64,000 nt of DNA, taken from assembly GCA_002713215.1 (NCBI GenBank), contig PAVO01000030.1, forward strand, positions 92,280 to 156,279, given 5' to 3'. Positions 40,329-47,925 of this stretch are shown here, in pieces (the first letter of the stretch is position 1; each line of letters opens with the position of its first letter). Both the position numbers and the translations under genes were made by a program. Under the pieces are notes generated by a model, which did not search any database, had not been told where the DNA came from, and was given only the letters and a program-made list of their open reading frames with translations. The stretch is from Crocinitomicaceae bacterium. GTDB taxonomy: Bacteria; Bacteroidota; Bacteroidia; Flavobacteriales_G; Salibacteraceae.

Positions 40329-40940
40329 TTAAACCTGAGAGATGCAATTGATGCGATGAATGTTGAACGACTGCATTTCGTTAGGGCATGCATCTTGGTT
40401 GTAATTGCGATCAAACAGAAAGCCTTTGTGACCAGCCTCAACAACAGGGCGCAGTACACGCATTTGGTCATCAATAAACGCCCCTTTAGGGAGCTTAGAC
40501 ATCACTTCTTTTTTGCATCCGCCCAGCGGCAAGAAGATCACATCATCAAATTGACCATCCAGACCAGCTTCGTATGACTTTAGACGGGACTTTTGCACGT
40601 GAGGGTCATCACCGCATGAAGTGACCACGATAATCTTCTGGAAACGCTCACGCTGAGCCTTAATGGCCTCAATGGCGCCAGCATATGGTTTCATTTCTTG
40701 AAAATGTGTTGAATCGATAAACGCAGAAATAAACTGGTGCGGTCTGTCGATGTCAGGGAATACGTCTGCATAATCAAATCGAGATGGTTCAACATTAATT
40801 GCCACAATACCATGCTCTTCTTTCATGTAACGATAGAATGAGCTGGAAAAATCCATGAACACGCCATCACTATCTAGGTAAAGAGGGATCTCGCTTTCTT
40901 GAATACCAATTTGGCTCCATTGATTTTTATCCCATTTCAT
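40329..40940 (-). CDS. HAD-superfamily phosphatase (5'-nucleotidase-like)
   Basis: Motif I DSDG at Asp23/Asp25, motif II in a VVTSCGDD strand, a conserved Lys in LPKGAFIDDQ, and the acidic motif IV there. The set fits HAD phosphatases such as 5'(3')-deoxyribonucleotidases. It would dephosphorylate a small phosphate ester; a nucleotide substrate is plausible given the nucleotide-handling neighbours, but unproven. AACAGGTGGTGTTTAT precedes the ATG; operator at 41006-41021. Confidence 0.65.
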   Translation of the reverse strand: MKWDKNQWSQIGIQESEIPLYLDSDGVFMDFSSSFYRYMKEEHGIVAINVEPSRFDYADVFPDIDRPHQFISAFIDSTHFQEMKPYAGAIEAIKAQRERFQKIIVVTSCGDDPHVQKSRLKSYEAGLDGQFDDVIFLPLGGCKKEVMSKLPKGAFIDDQMRVLRPVVEAGHKGFLFDRNYNQDACPNEMQSFNIHRINCISQV

Positions 40941-41005
40941 ATAAACACCACCTGTTTAATTAATATATTTCAATTATAAAATGATACTACAATCACGCTT
41001 ACTAC

Positions 41006-41021
41006 ACAACATATATGTTGT
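41006..41021 (-). promoter_or_regulatory. Shared palindromic operator / promoter
   Basis: ACAACA-TATA-TGTTGT; -35 TTGTGT, 17-bp spacer, -10 TATCAT on the minus strand, for the HAD gene. It may also affect the plus gene at 41099. Confidence 0.8.
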
Positions 41022-41098
41022 TTTTAAAAAATCCATACATTTATTCAATGATGGGAAGTATGATAGAATAGCGGCAACAAAGTCCATGGAACGAGAGA

Positions 41099-41377
41099 AT
41101 GACGCAAAACACCCCATTACCCCTTCAAGAACAGTTAGCTCGACTAGAAAAGCAGATGGATGAGGCTAAAGCGTGCGGTCATCGTGGCGAGCAAATGGCC
41201 CAGCGAATAGAAGGCGACTTACGGCGTCTTATAAGCTCAGCCTGGCTGAACTTGTATGAACTTGTTGATGATCACAAGAAACTGTCGTGCCCGGATAATG
41301 AATCCACCAAAGAGTTGGGAGCCGAGACGGCATCCGGGCTCAAGAGTGATAAGTATCTCGATGTGCATTCCGTTTAG
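41099..41377 (+). CDS. Hypothetical helical protein (92 aa)
   Basis: The first 60 residues form a probable coiled coil with Cys36; the tail is polar. Unrecognised. GAACGAGAG lies before the ATG. Its 3' end overlaps the convergent small membrane gene by 38 bp. Confidence 0.55.
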   Translation: MTQNTPLPLQEQLARLEKQMDEAKACGHRGEQMAQRIEGDLRRLISSAWLNLYELVDDHKKLSCPDNESTKELGAETASGLKSDKYLDVHSV

Positions 41378-41492
41378 CGGCCATTTGCTGCTCTCGTCCG
41401 AGCAGCATTCCTGTTGCGCCTAGCATTACAAAGAAAGACCCAATCAGGGCCAAGGCGAGTAGGGTTGCTTCTGAATTGGTAAGATTTTCCAT
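41340..41492 (-). CDS. Small membrane protein (50 aa)
   Basis: One hydrophobic helix (about residues 8-31) and a basic tail. AGGACGTGAAC precedes the ATG at 41492. A TTGGAT-17-TACAAT promoter lies upstream, with the palindrome at 41573 just beyond its -35 box. Confidence 0.55.
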   Translation of the reverse strand: MENLTNSEATLLALALIGSFFVMLGATGMLLGREQQMAAKRNAHRDTYHS

Positions 41493-41572
41493 GTTCACGT
41501 CCTGTGCTTGATAACTTGCTTCCTGCAATGAGTGTATTGTACCCAAATAAGGTGAGATATCCAACATTGAAT

Positions 41573-41588
41573 ACAACATTTATGTTGT
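41573..41588. promoter_or_regulatory. Shared palindromic operator between divergent genes
   Basis: ACAACA-TTTA-TGTTGT; plus-strand -35 TTGTTT, 17-bp spacer, -10 TACCAT for the gene at 41648. For the minus gene it lies upstream of a TTGGAT-type -35. Confidence 0.75.
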
Positions 41589-41647
41589 TTTTATCTTAAG
41601 TAGCTGATACCATGAAGTTAGTTATTTTTAGTAAGGAGTATTCACCC

Positions 41648-41983
41648 ATGAGCTTTGATGCCAATATGCGTTATTTCCCCAGAGGGTGCCGTTTTAGAGC
41701 TGAGGCGTATGGTCTTAGTCGTGATAGCGAACTGTTTGCGCGCGGGGTGCGTAAGGGCCAGTTAATTGAATGCCGTCTCCCAGTGGAGCAACCTCAAACT
41801 GACGAGCACGATGCGTCTGTGATTGCAGAGGTGTTCCTTCCGGATGGGAATACAGTGTTGGTTAGTGATAAAACTGACGTTTCCACTGAATGGCTTGTAT
41901 ACGAACATGCAATCCAGATCCCGGGCATGAACGCAATGACAACTGCATATCTCGATTCTGTTGGCGTTCGATATGACCAGTAA
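41648..41983 (+). CDS. Hypothetical protein (111 aa)
   Basis: Unrecognised beta-rich protein. AAGGAG nine bases before the ATG at 41648 decides the start; an earlier ATG lies only about a dozen bases after the -10 box. It overlaps the next gene by 11 bp. Confidence 0.6.
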   Translation: MSFDANMRYFPRGCRFRAEAYGLSRDSELFARGVRKGQLIECRLPVEQPQTDEHDASVIAEVFLPDGNTVLVSDKTDVSTEWLVYEHAIQIPGMNAMTTAYLDSVGVRYDQ

Positions 41984-42482
41984 ACAGAGCAGGAGAGGGG
42001 CGGAACGTCCTGGTACTACAATTGCGCTAAATGGAAAACATTATGCGCTGGAATATCTCCATTTATCACGCGGCGCACACACCCATCCACGGGTCCTTGC
42101 CGGAGAAAAAGAGTTTCCTATCATCTCATTAGAGCACATCCACGGCCAGCCAGTGGAGAAAGAACTTCGCCGAGCAGAGCGTGCTGTTGCATCATTTGAG
42201 GCATCTGGAGAGAAATACAGCGCCATTCCTGATGGTGAGGTTTTTAGAGGTGACACCCCGATGAATGTGGATAAGGTCGTTCAAGATGTTCTGGCCGGCA
42301 GATGCTCCTGTGATTTGTGGGAGTATTTTGGCATTTATCACATTCACGTCAGTCGTAAGACATATGATGCGGACTATTACAGCTTCAACATTTGGGATAA
42401 AGAAATCTGCGCCAGAGTTTTAGAAGCGAAACCACGTCGACATGAGATTGAGGAACGCGCACTACAGAACGTGTTCTCCTGA
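41973..42482 (+). CDS. Hypothetical protein (169 aa)
   Basis: Unrecognised. The N-terminus is basic, followed by an alpha/beta region with a late pair of cysteines (RCSCDLW). The ATG overlaps the upstream stop, so it is coupled to 41648-41983. It meets the convergent membrane gene end to end. Confidence 0.6.
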   Translation: MTSKQSRRGAERPGTTIALNGKHYALEYLHLSRGAHTHPRVLAGEKEFPIISLEHIHGQPVEKELRRAERAVASFEASGEKYSAIPDGEVFRGDTPMNVDKVVQDVLAGRCSCDLWEYFGIYHIHVSRKTYDADYYSFNIWDKEICARVLEAKPRRHEIEERALQNVFS

Positions 42483-42767
42483 TTAAGTTTCTGGGTGCGG
42501 CAGTATAGGCAGTACCCACCTTTCAGCTCCAAGCGCAATAATCATAATCGTTGCGCAGCTCCCCATGATAACACCCAGTTGGTAAAGAAAATCTAAATTC
42601 ACACTGTTCGATCCTGGAACAACGAGCTCCACCTGGTAACTTAACAAAGTGAACAGCTCAACAACCCCCAATAATGCAATAATACTACCGACAGTAGCTG
42701 ACCCACCTGCCAAAACACAGGTGATCTCACGAATAAAGTAGGTCCAGTGTCGCCACGCGATATGCAT
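42483..42767 (-). CDS. Small membrane protein (94 aa)
   Basis: Two or three hydrophobic helices (about residues 12-45 and 62-88); unrecognised. GTAGGAGTTTGC precedes the ATG, 8 bp after the upstream stop. Confidence 0.6.
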   Translation of the reverse strand: MHIAWRHWTYFIREITCVLAGGSATVGSIIALLGVVELFTLLSYQVELVVPGSNSVNLDFLYQLGVIMGSCATIMIIALGAERWVLPILPHPET

Positions 42768-42775
42768 GCAAACTC

Positions 42776-43072
42776 CTACAGGAAACTGTGTGTTTTGATG
42801 TAAGTGTCTGCTGGGTTAAAAGGCTCTTCAGGAGGTTGTGTAAACCAGTAACGAAGTGGTACGAGGCACACGGCAGACATGGCAAATGAAATCATTAGTG
42901 CGATACTCATTGCCAGAATGTGAAGAGAAGATAAAAGCATATCAAATGGATTATCTGGTGAGGGCGGCGAGGCCATCGTTGTCAGCAGGATGTCTGCCCC
43001 CGCAAACGTTATGGCCAAGAATGGCAATGATGTCATCGCCAATATGAGTAGCTTTATTTTTCTTCCGTCCAT
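42776..43072 (-). CDS. Small membrane protein (98 aa)
   Basis: Two hydrophobic helices (about residues 7-32 and 45-72), polar C-terminus. It pairs with 42483-42767 as a two-gene membrane operon. No recognisable family. Confidence 0.6.
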   Translation of the reverse strand: MDGRKIKLLILAMTSLPFLAITFAGADILLTTMASPPSPDNPFDMLLSSLHILAMSIALMISFAMSAVCLVPLRYWFTQPPEEPFNPADTYIKTHSFL

Positions 43073-43152
43073 GGTTGTGTACCTAAATTCCGTTTTCTGA
43101 ATTGTATCACAGAACCTAGACCCGAGTATAAGCCCACCCGGGTCAACCAGCT

Positions 43153-43398
43153 TTACCCCACCAATCGTGTTGCAAACGCTTCATATTGCAAATCAATTTG
43201 ATGGAGGCGCCCCTGAAGAGAGCGTTCGAGTTGAAGCAGTTCCCACGTTCTGTCGTATAGACGGTTACAGAAGCGCTCATTTAGCCTCTCGGATAAAATA
43301 GCATGATGCTCTCTCACTTTTTTTAATAAATGAAGAATACGAATCTGGCGAGATGCGATTTCAGGGTGGACATTGGAAAAATAATCAAAAGCCGTCAT
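43153..43398 (-). CDS. Small helical protein (81 aa)
   Basis: Wholly helical with heptad-like spacing and many Arg, Leu and Gln, so a coiled coil is likely. CAGGAGTACCGCT precedes the ATG at 43398; the longer frame lacks support. Operator at 43500-43515. Confidence 0.6.
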   Translation of the reverse strand: MTAFDYFSNVHPEIASRQIRILHLLKKVREHHAILSERLNERFCNRLYDRTWELLQLERSLQGRLHQIDLQYEAFATRLVG

Positions 43399-43499
43399 AG
43401 CGGTACTCCTGTAGAGTTGATACGTAAGCTTTTGATTGAGGTGCGCAGGCTTTCCTGTGCGATTTGATATAGAGAAGATATCACGACAAAAAAACAAAT

Positions 43500-43515
43500 A
43501 CAACATTTTCGTTGT
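43500..43515. promoter_or_regulatory. Shared palindromic operator between divergent genes
   Basis: ACAACATTTTCGTTGT, one mismatch; minus-strand -35 TTGTAT, 17-bp spacer, -10 TATCTT for 43153-43398. The plus-strand gene at 43591 may share it. Confidence 0.7.
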
Positions 43516-43590
43516 TGCGAGTCCGAAAGCTCCGTTTCTGCTACGATTACCCGCACAACAAGAAACGTAAGTAATACACAGGAAGTTCTG

Positions 43591-43878
43591 ATGAAAGTAG
43601 CAGTTGGTGGACGGGTTGTCGCCGTCTTGGATTCAGATGACAAGAAAGTCGAAATTATTGGTCGTGGCGTCTATTTGGGGGACGTTATCCCACCGAGTGG
43701 CCAGTATAAATCCATGGGCCTACCTAGCCCCAAAATTATGATTGATGATACACGTGATATCGTATGGGGCTATGAATGCATGTGGATGTGCGAGCAGCGG
43801 TTTGAAAGTCGATACCTCAAAGAACGTGAGGTCATTGTCGTTGGTGTAGAGGGGATGAAGGCGCGCTTAAGTCAATAA
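43591..43878 (+). CDS. Hypothetical protein (95 aa)
   Basis: Beta-rich small protein with a CMWMC pair; unrecognised. ACAGGAAGTTCTG precedes the ATG. Confidence 0.6.
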   Translation: MKVAVGGRVVAVLDSDDKKVEIIGRGVYLGDVIPPSGQYKSMGLPSPKIMIDDTRDIVWGYECMWMCEQRFESRYLKEREVIVVGVEGMKARLSQ

Positions 43879-43893
43879 GGCGCCTTATGATGA

Positions 43894-44223
43894 TTACAGT
43901 GCAGTCACTAAGGCTTCTGAAGAATAAAGCCAAGCCGCAGGGTGACTGCCTGGCGTCAGTTTGACAAGAGTAACAAAGTTGGCAAGATCTGGCGCTCCAC
44001 CTTCGCCTTGACTAAGCTTCCCATGGAGTTTTTCGAAAAGTTCTTTGTCCGCAGAGGGGTGACGTTCCCATTTGTACTCGTTAAATTTAGCGATGCAGTC
44101 ACTGGTGATTTTATCGATATCGATGGCTGGACTTTCGATGATTGCAGATAAGTGCTCTCGCAGAGCTTGATTCTGCTGCAACAAGATTTGATTCTGTTCC
44201 CTTTCGGTTGCAATTGAAGGCAT
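43894..44223 (-). CDS. Hypothetical protein (109 aa)
   Basis: The N-terminus is a Gln/Leu-rich coiled coil, followed by a small helical domain; unrecognised. GGAAGAAGT precedes the ATG. The promoter has a consensus -10 TATAAT under a weak palindrome. Confidence 0.6.
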   Translation of the reverse strand: MPSIATEREQNQILLQQNQALREHLSAIIESPAIDIDKITSDCIAKFNEYKWERHPSADKELFEKLHGKLSQGEGGAPDLANFVTLVKLTPGSHPAAWLYSSEALVTAL

Positions 44224-44277
44224 ACTTCTTCCTTGATTAAATTCGGAGGCAGATTATATCAACATGCCGCATATTCA

Positions 44278-44293
44278 ACAACAATTAAGATGT
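44278..44293 (-). promoter_or_regulatory. Degenerate shared operator / promoter
   Basis: ACAACAATTAAGATGT, two mismatches; minus-strand -35 TTGTTG, 17-bp spacer, -10 TATAAT, for 43894-44223. Confidence 0.6.
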
Positions 44294-44468
44294 TTTAAAT
44301 GTGTTATTTGACGGTAAATCAGAGACCACGGATTCATAGTGTGCAGGGGTTCGATTAAAAATTACTCGAAAATTTCAAAAAACGCTTTGTCTTGAGATCT
44401 GGTAGTGATAATGTACATGACATGACACCAAGTTGGTGCCAATTTGTAGAGTGTAGAGGAATACTAAA

Positions 44469-44744
44469 ATGAATAAATCTGAGTTAATCGAACGTATTGC
44501 AGAGGACACTGGCCTAAGTAAGAAAGATGCTGATGCCGCAGTAAAATCATTTCAAGAAAACGTAATGAAAGGTCTGGCGGACGGAGAATCACTTACTCTG
44601 GTAGGTTTCGGAACATTTTCAACTAAAGTTCGCCCAGAGCGCGAAGGTCGAAATCCACAGACGGGTGCTTCGATGACCATCAAAGCGGCAACCATCCCGC
44701 AGTTCAAACCTGGCAAAACGTTCAAAGAGCGCGTTGACGCTTAA
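44469..44744 (+). CDS. HU-family nucleoid protein
   Basis: The 91-aa protein matches HU along its whole length: N-terminal helices MNKSELIERIAEDTGLSKKD, GFGTFS, GRNPQTG in the DNA-embracing arm, and a C-terminal FKPGKTFKERV. HU dimers bend and compact DNA and help replication and recombination complexes. This copy is probably the element's own architectural protein. A TTGTCT-16-TAATGT promoter lies upstream; no clear shared operator. Confidence 0.92.
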   Translation: MNKSELIERIAEDTGLSKKDADAAVKSFQENVMKGLADGESLTLVGFGTFSTKVRPEREGRNPQTGASMTIKAATIPQFKPGKTFKERVDA

Positions 44745-44767
44745 TTAGAACTCACCGGTCCAAAAAG

Positions 44768-44790
44768 AGCTCGCATATGCGGGCTTTTTT
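44768..44790 (+). terminator. Rho-independent terminator
   Basis: AGCTCGCA / TGCGGGCT stem with T6 tract after the HU gene. Confidence 0.85.
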
Positions 44791-44833
44791 ATACCTGATG
44801 AGTTAAGTGGCTACGGGAGGTGAGTTGCGGGCA

Positions 44834-44859
44834 CAAAAAAGCCCGACACGAGGTCGGGC
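44834..44859 (-). terminator. Rho-independent terminator
   Basis: GCCCGAC / GTCGGGC stem with T6 tract on the minus strand, after the double-HTH gene. Confidence 0.85.
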
Positions 44860-44886
44860 AATGTGTTTTACCACAGGAATTCTGTG

Positions 44887-45684
44887 TTAAGCAGTCGCTG
44901 TCTCAGCGTTAATGAACGCGTCTTCCAGCATCTCCATAAGAAGGGCGTCTACATCCGCAAGTGCTTCATTAACTTCGTCTACATCTGCTTTAGCAGGTGA
45001 GCTGGCCATCAAGGTCTTCATCTGACCCAAGTGGAATTCAATGTGAGCTGCGAAATAAGGGAAGCTTCGCTCCAGCTGCACGCCATCAATCAGAGACAAC
45101 TGACCTGGTTTAAGTCCAAATGCAACTTCAACATCATCAGCGAACTTATCACCGAAGCTTGCTGGCTTATTCTTGCGCAGTGAATTCGCACACTGTCGAT
45201 CAGATTTACCAACACGGTCAGCAAATTCACGAACGACCCCACCACAATGGTTATCAACAAGCTTTCGCGCGTTTGTGCGTCGCACCTGGTGAAGATCAAT
45301 GTCGACACCTCGGTTCTGGATGAGATTATCCACCAGCGATTTCAGAGACTTGCTCTTGTATACCCGAGTCATACGCGTCAGGTACTTGGCCAGCGCATTT
45401 GCGTGCGCTTGAGGGAGCATCTCCGGAGATTTGTTGTTGATCAGTGACAAAGAGCCTGGTGACAACTTGAAAGCTTTTTCAATGTCTTCGGTTACTTTAG
45501 GTCCAATTGCAACAGGGTGCGATTCACGCAGGATGCTGTTGCACTGCTCGCGGCTACGGCCGACGGTTTCAGCGAACTTGTCGATGTTACCATCGCACTT
45601 CTGCGAAAGAAGGATAGTCGCATTGATGTGACGTGCAGATTTGATTTGTTCTTCAGTAAAGCGGTTGTTGATAGCTTCGTTCAT
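44887..45684 (-). CDS. DNA-binding protein with two Cro/CI-like HTH repeats
   Basis: Residues about 19-82 and 136-199 are two copies of one domain. Each has an N-terminal helix, a FAETVGRS / FADRVGKS turn with RQC and a helix, then IGPKVTEDIEKAF / FGDKFADDVEVAF, and ends in LSPGSLSLI / LKPGQLSLI. This is the layout of lambda-Cro/CI-type phage regulators with the I-G-x-K-x-A-x-x-I-E signature. A tandem pair in one chain could bind a palindrome as a pseudo-dimer. The C-terminal 60 residues form acidic helices. It lies downstream of a shared operator, so autoregulation is possible. Confidence 0.6.
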   Translation of the reverse strand: MNEAINNRFTEEQIKSARHINATILLSQKCDGNIDKFAETVGRSREQCNSILRESHPVAIGPKVTEDIEKAFKLSPGSLSLINNKSPEMLPQAHANALAKYLTRMTRVYKSKSLKSLVDNLIQNRGVDIDLHQVRRTNARKLVDNHCGGVVREFADRVGKSDRQCANSLRKNKPASFGDKFADDVEVAFGLKPGQLSLIDGVQLERSFPYFAAHIEFHLGQMKTLMASSPAKADVDEVNEALADVDALLMEMLEDAFINAETATA

Positions 45685-45691
45685 AGTTTCA

Positions 45692-45840
45692 TCCTCCAGT
45701 TACCACTGGTTGTATAAATTCGGTCCATGTCGCCATTGTAATGGCGCGTAATCTTGTTTATTCCGGCTTCACCGGCGTCGAGAGTAATCTCGGTTCAAAT
45801 TGTATTTGGCATAGCCAGGGTGCTGTGTAACTCATCTTCT
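45692..45840 (-). promoter_or_regulatory. Structured leader of the double-HTH gene
   Basis: Contains hairpins CGCCATT/AATGGCG and CCAGT/ACTGG, the latter touching the GGAGGATG ribosome-binding site, and a 25-codon frame upstream of both. This layout would suit translational control. Confidence 0.4.
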
Positions 45841-45850
45841 TATTTTTGAG

Positions 45851-46045
45851 CTAGCACGCTCCGACCCAGTCGGGATACCTGGCTTTTGAACTCAGAGATG
45901 ACGAAGTGCGACTATTCTGATTCTGGGGAACGTCTTCCGCGAGCGGATCCGTAAAAAAAGCATCTCCAGTCATTCGGGGCTCGTGCTCATCACGTCCCAA
46001 TTTAGTGGTGATATCCAGAAATTTGCGCATTAAACTCTTCATCAT
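45851..46045 (-). CDS. Small hypothetical protein (64 aa)
   Basis: Basic N-terminus, Ser-rich disordered tail; unrecognised. It is the first frame after the operator at 46096-46111 and precedes the double-HTH gene on the same strand. The ribosome-binding site is weak. Confidence 0.45.
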   Translation of the reverse strand: MMKSLMRKFLDITTKLGRDEHEPRMTGDAFFTDPLAEDVPQNQNSRTSSSLSSKARYPDWVGAC

Positions 46046-46095
46046 GTCTTTGCCAAAGTTCTCAGTATTAATCCTACCAAACTAAAACAAACATT

Positions 46096-46111
46096 ACAAC
46101 ACTTATGTTGT
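46096..46111 (-). promoter_or_regulatory. Shared palindromic operator / promoter
   Basis: ACAACA-CTTA-TGTTGT; -35 TTGTAA, 17-bp spacer, -10 TAGGAT on the minus strand. It would transcribe 45851-46045 and the double-HTH gene. Confidence 0.8.
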
Positions 46112-46136
46112 TTTATTGGCGTTATTTTTCAAAATT

Positions 46137-46499
46137 TTATTGCAGGCCCGGTAAAACGTTAACGGCGCCATGAAATTCTTCAGGTAGCGAAGCTAGGAAC
46201 GCTTCTTTGATTTCCTGAAAATTTTCCATTACCAGTGCTTCATCCGACTCACTGAGTGTGTGCTCAATATAATCACCTGACTCGGTATCCTGGTATCGAG
46301 CCGTTAGGCTGATGACCCCATCTTTAAATAGGATCCGGAACTCAATGTAGAGCTCATCAATTTCCATCACTTTACCGGTGCGCTCAGCAGCGATGTGCCC
46401 AACGATATCCAGTAGCTCTTCATCAGGTGAAGCATCAGCGAAATGAAGTGATGGGTTACTTGCTACATACTGTTGTAGTGGGGTAAATAATGACATCAT
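46137..46499 (-). CDS. Hypothetical protein (120 aa)
   Basis: Acidic alpha/beta protein; unrecognised. AGGAGTTC lies before the ATG pair. It is third in the operon 47361 to 46137. Confidence 0.6.
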   Translation of the reverse strand: MMSLFTPLQQYVASNPSLHFADASPDEELLDIVGHIAAERTGKVMEIDELYIEFRILFKDGVISLTARYQDTESGDYIEHTLSESDEALVMENFQEIKEAFLASLPEEFHGAVNVLPGLQ

Positions 46500-46505
46500 G
46501 AACTC

Positions 46506-46712
46506 CTAGTGTTCTGGGCATAGATCGCATACGACCCGTTTAGGGTGATCTTCTTCTTTCGCACTTGGCGGAGCGTATCGCTCCACCTCGTGCCCACATT
46601 CCAGTGTAAGTTCGAACCAGCGAGAGCGAGTACCTCGGGTAAACCCGGTGCAGCCTTCTGATAGCACCGAGTCAACAACCTTTGTGAACGTCTTTGATTT
46701 CTTAGTCTTCAC
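46506..46712 (-). CDS. Zinc-ribbon-like small protein (68 aa, GTG start)
   Basis: Cys39-Gly-His41 followed about 20 residues later by Cys62-x-x-Cys65, a C-G-H ... C-x-x-C arrangement common in small phage proteins. The start GTG follows AAGGTG and overlaps the upstream gene by 11 bp. A nucleic-acid or protein-binding ribbon is likely; its target is unknown. Confidence 0.65.
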   Translation of the reverse strand: MKTKKSKTFTKVVDSVLSEGCTGFTRGTRSRWFELTLECGHEVERYAPPSAKEEDHPKRVVCDLCPEH

Positions 46713-47361
46713 GTTTTGACACCTTCATGAAGTTGCATCCGCCATTCGCAAAGCGACATGGCACTTTGATGTAATCAGGGTGGTCGCTCTTTACTGGGAT
46801 CCCGTAGTCAGCTTCTTTTACCGAATTGTCGATGGTGATATCGACAACCTGCTGGGTGGCGGCGTCAACGTAAGCGTAACCTGATGACATGTTGCAAATT
46901 TTCTCACCGGCCACAGTACCTAATGGGCAAGGGAGGTAGATGTACTTGATGTCGAAGTGCTCGTTGACATAACCTTTGATGCTGTCCGGATCGCTCCAGC
47001 TTTGACTCATTGGTAATAGGTTCAAGAAGGCATATTCACCATTAGGCATGCCTACACCTGGCACCATTGCAAACTTGCTGCCGTCACCGAAACAAAGCAG
47101 TGCGTCAAACGTCACCGAATCTTCGCCGAACATTGGGTTTTTCCCTGTGTCAGCATAAGCAACAGTGCGATCAGTGATGCGCTCAATTTCCACGATATTG
47201 GCGTCGCCGGCCATCGTTACGCGAACTGGCACAGCTGACTCACTTTGGATCGGCGTGTCGTCTTTTTTGGCGGCTTCCCAATCACTGTCGGTTAAGATGG
47301 CATTAGCCATTTCCATAGTAATAAGTGCTGCGCTTGGAATTGTGTAAAAGGTTGAAGCCAT
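46702..47361 (-). CDS. Hypothetical protein (219 aa)
   Basis: Unrecognised, beta-rich, acidic; the C-terminus has a Cys pair (PCRFANGGCNF) that may bind metal. ACAGGGGAAACGAC precedes the ATG at 47361, so the longer frame is rejected. It is the first gene under the operator at 47429-47444. Confidence 0.65.
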   Translation of the reverse strand: MASTFYTIPSAALITMEMANAILTDSDWEAAKKDDTPIQSESAVPVRVTMAGDANIVEIERITDRTVAYADTGKNPMFGEDSVTFDALLCFGDGSKFAMVPGVGMPNGEYAFLNLLPMSQSWSDPDSIKGYVNEHFDIKYIYLPCPLGTVAGEKICNMSSGYAYVDAATQQVVDITIDNSVKEADYGIPVKSDHPDYIKVPCRFANGGCNFMKVSKRED

Positions 47362-47428
47362 GTCGTTTCCCCTGTTGTTTAGCTGTCTCTTCAGTATGTA
47401 AATATAGTACCAAACCAGAACAATAAAA

Positions 47429-47444
47429 ACAACGTTTTTGTTGT
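47429..47444 (-). promoter_or_regulatory. Shared palindromic operator / promoter
   Basis: ACAACGTTTTTGTTGT, one mismatch; -35 TTGTTT, 17-bp spacer, -10 TACTAT on the minus strand. It overlaps the stop codon of 47444-47854. Confidence 0.8.
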
Positions 47445-47854
47445 TATTGTTCACTGATATTTTCAGCGGGGACGATATCTTTGCAGCGAACACAAGTGGT
47501 CACTTCAAGCGCGACAGATACGTCATCATCATTAGCAGGGGTAGGGATAGAGCCGTCTTCCATGCCCTCTGACCATTCTTCGTCAGAATCCACCCACTCA
47601 TTTCGGAATATTGAGATCGGCTCTTCAAATGCAGGCCAGTCGACCTTGAGTTGCTCCTGGGGAAGTGACACAACTAAGATAACGTCATTATCGCGTTCGC
47701 CATGTTCGTCTTGATGCACATCATTGGCACATTCAGCAAAATACTCTGCCAGAGACTCATCAGTGGTAAAACACGTATTTGGGCGAAACCCCTCCTTCAA
47801 TATTTTTTCTGCGTGGGTCTGGGTAGTGCCATGAAACAGCGAAATAGTAGCCAT
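47444..47854 (-). CDS. ADP-ribosyltransferase-fold-like protein (136 aa)
   Basis: The N-terminus reads LFHGTT, then HAEKILKEGFRP and CFTTDESLAEYFAE. This H-G-T, 'I-x-x-x-G-x-x-P' and 'A-x-x-Y/F-A' order is seen in small ADP-ribosyltransferase/RES-like folds. A catalytic Glu cannot be assigned with confidence, and the C-terminal CVRC could bind metal. TAGAGGTGATT precedes the ATG at 47854. Confidence 0.45.
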   Translation of the reverse strand: MATISLFHGTTQTHAEKILKEGFRPNTCFTTDESLAEYFAECANDVHQDEHGERDNDVILVVSLPQEQLKVDWPAFEEPISIFRNEWVDSDEEWSEGMEDGSIPTPANDDDVSVALEVTTCVRCKDIVPAENISEQ

Positions 47855-47876
47855 AATCACCTCTAAACTGGACAAT

Positions 47877-47899
47877 AAAAAGGCTCACAATGTGAGCCT
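47877..47899 (-). terminator. Rho-independent terminator of dnaN
   Basis: AGGCTCACA / TGTGAGCCT stem followed by TTTTT on the minus strand, 27 bp after the dnaN stop. Confidence 0.85.
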
Positions 47900-47925
47900 A
47901 GTTGCATGGGAAGTCTATGTAGCGA

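Noticed and set aside
46496..46678. A 60-codon frame overlapping the zinc-ribbon gene
   Set aside because: It is an alternative frame of 46506-46712, which has the Cys motif and a ribosome-binding site.
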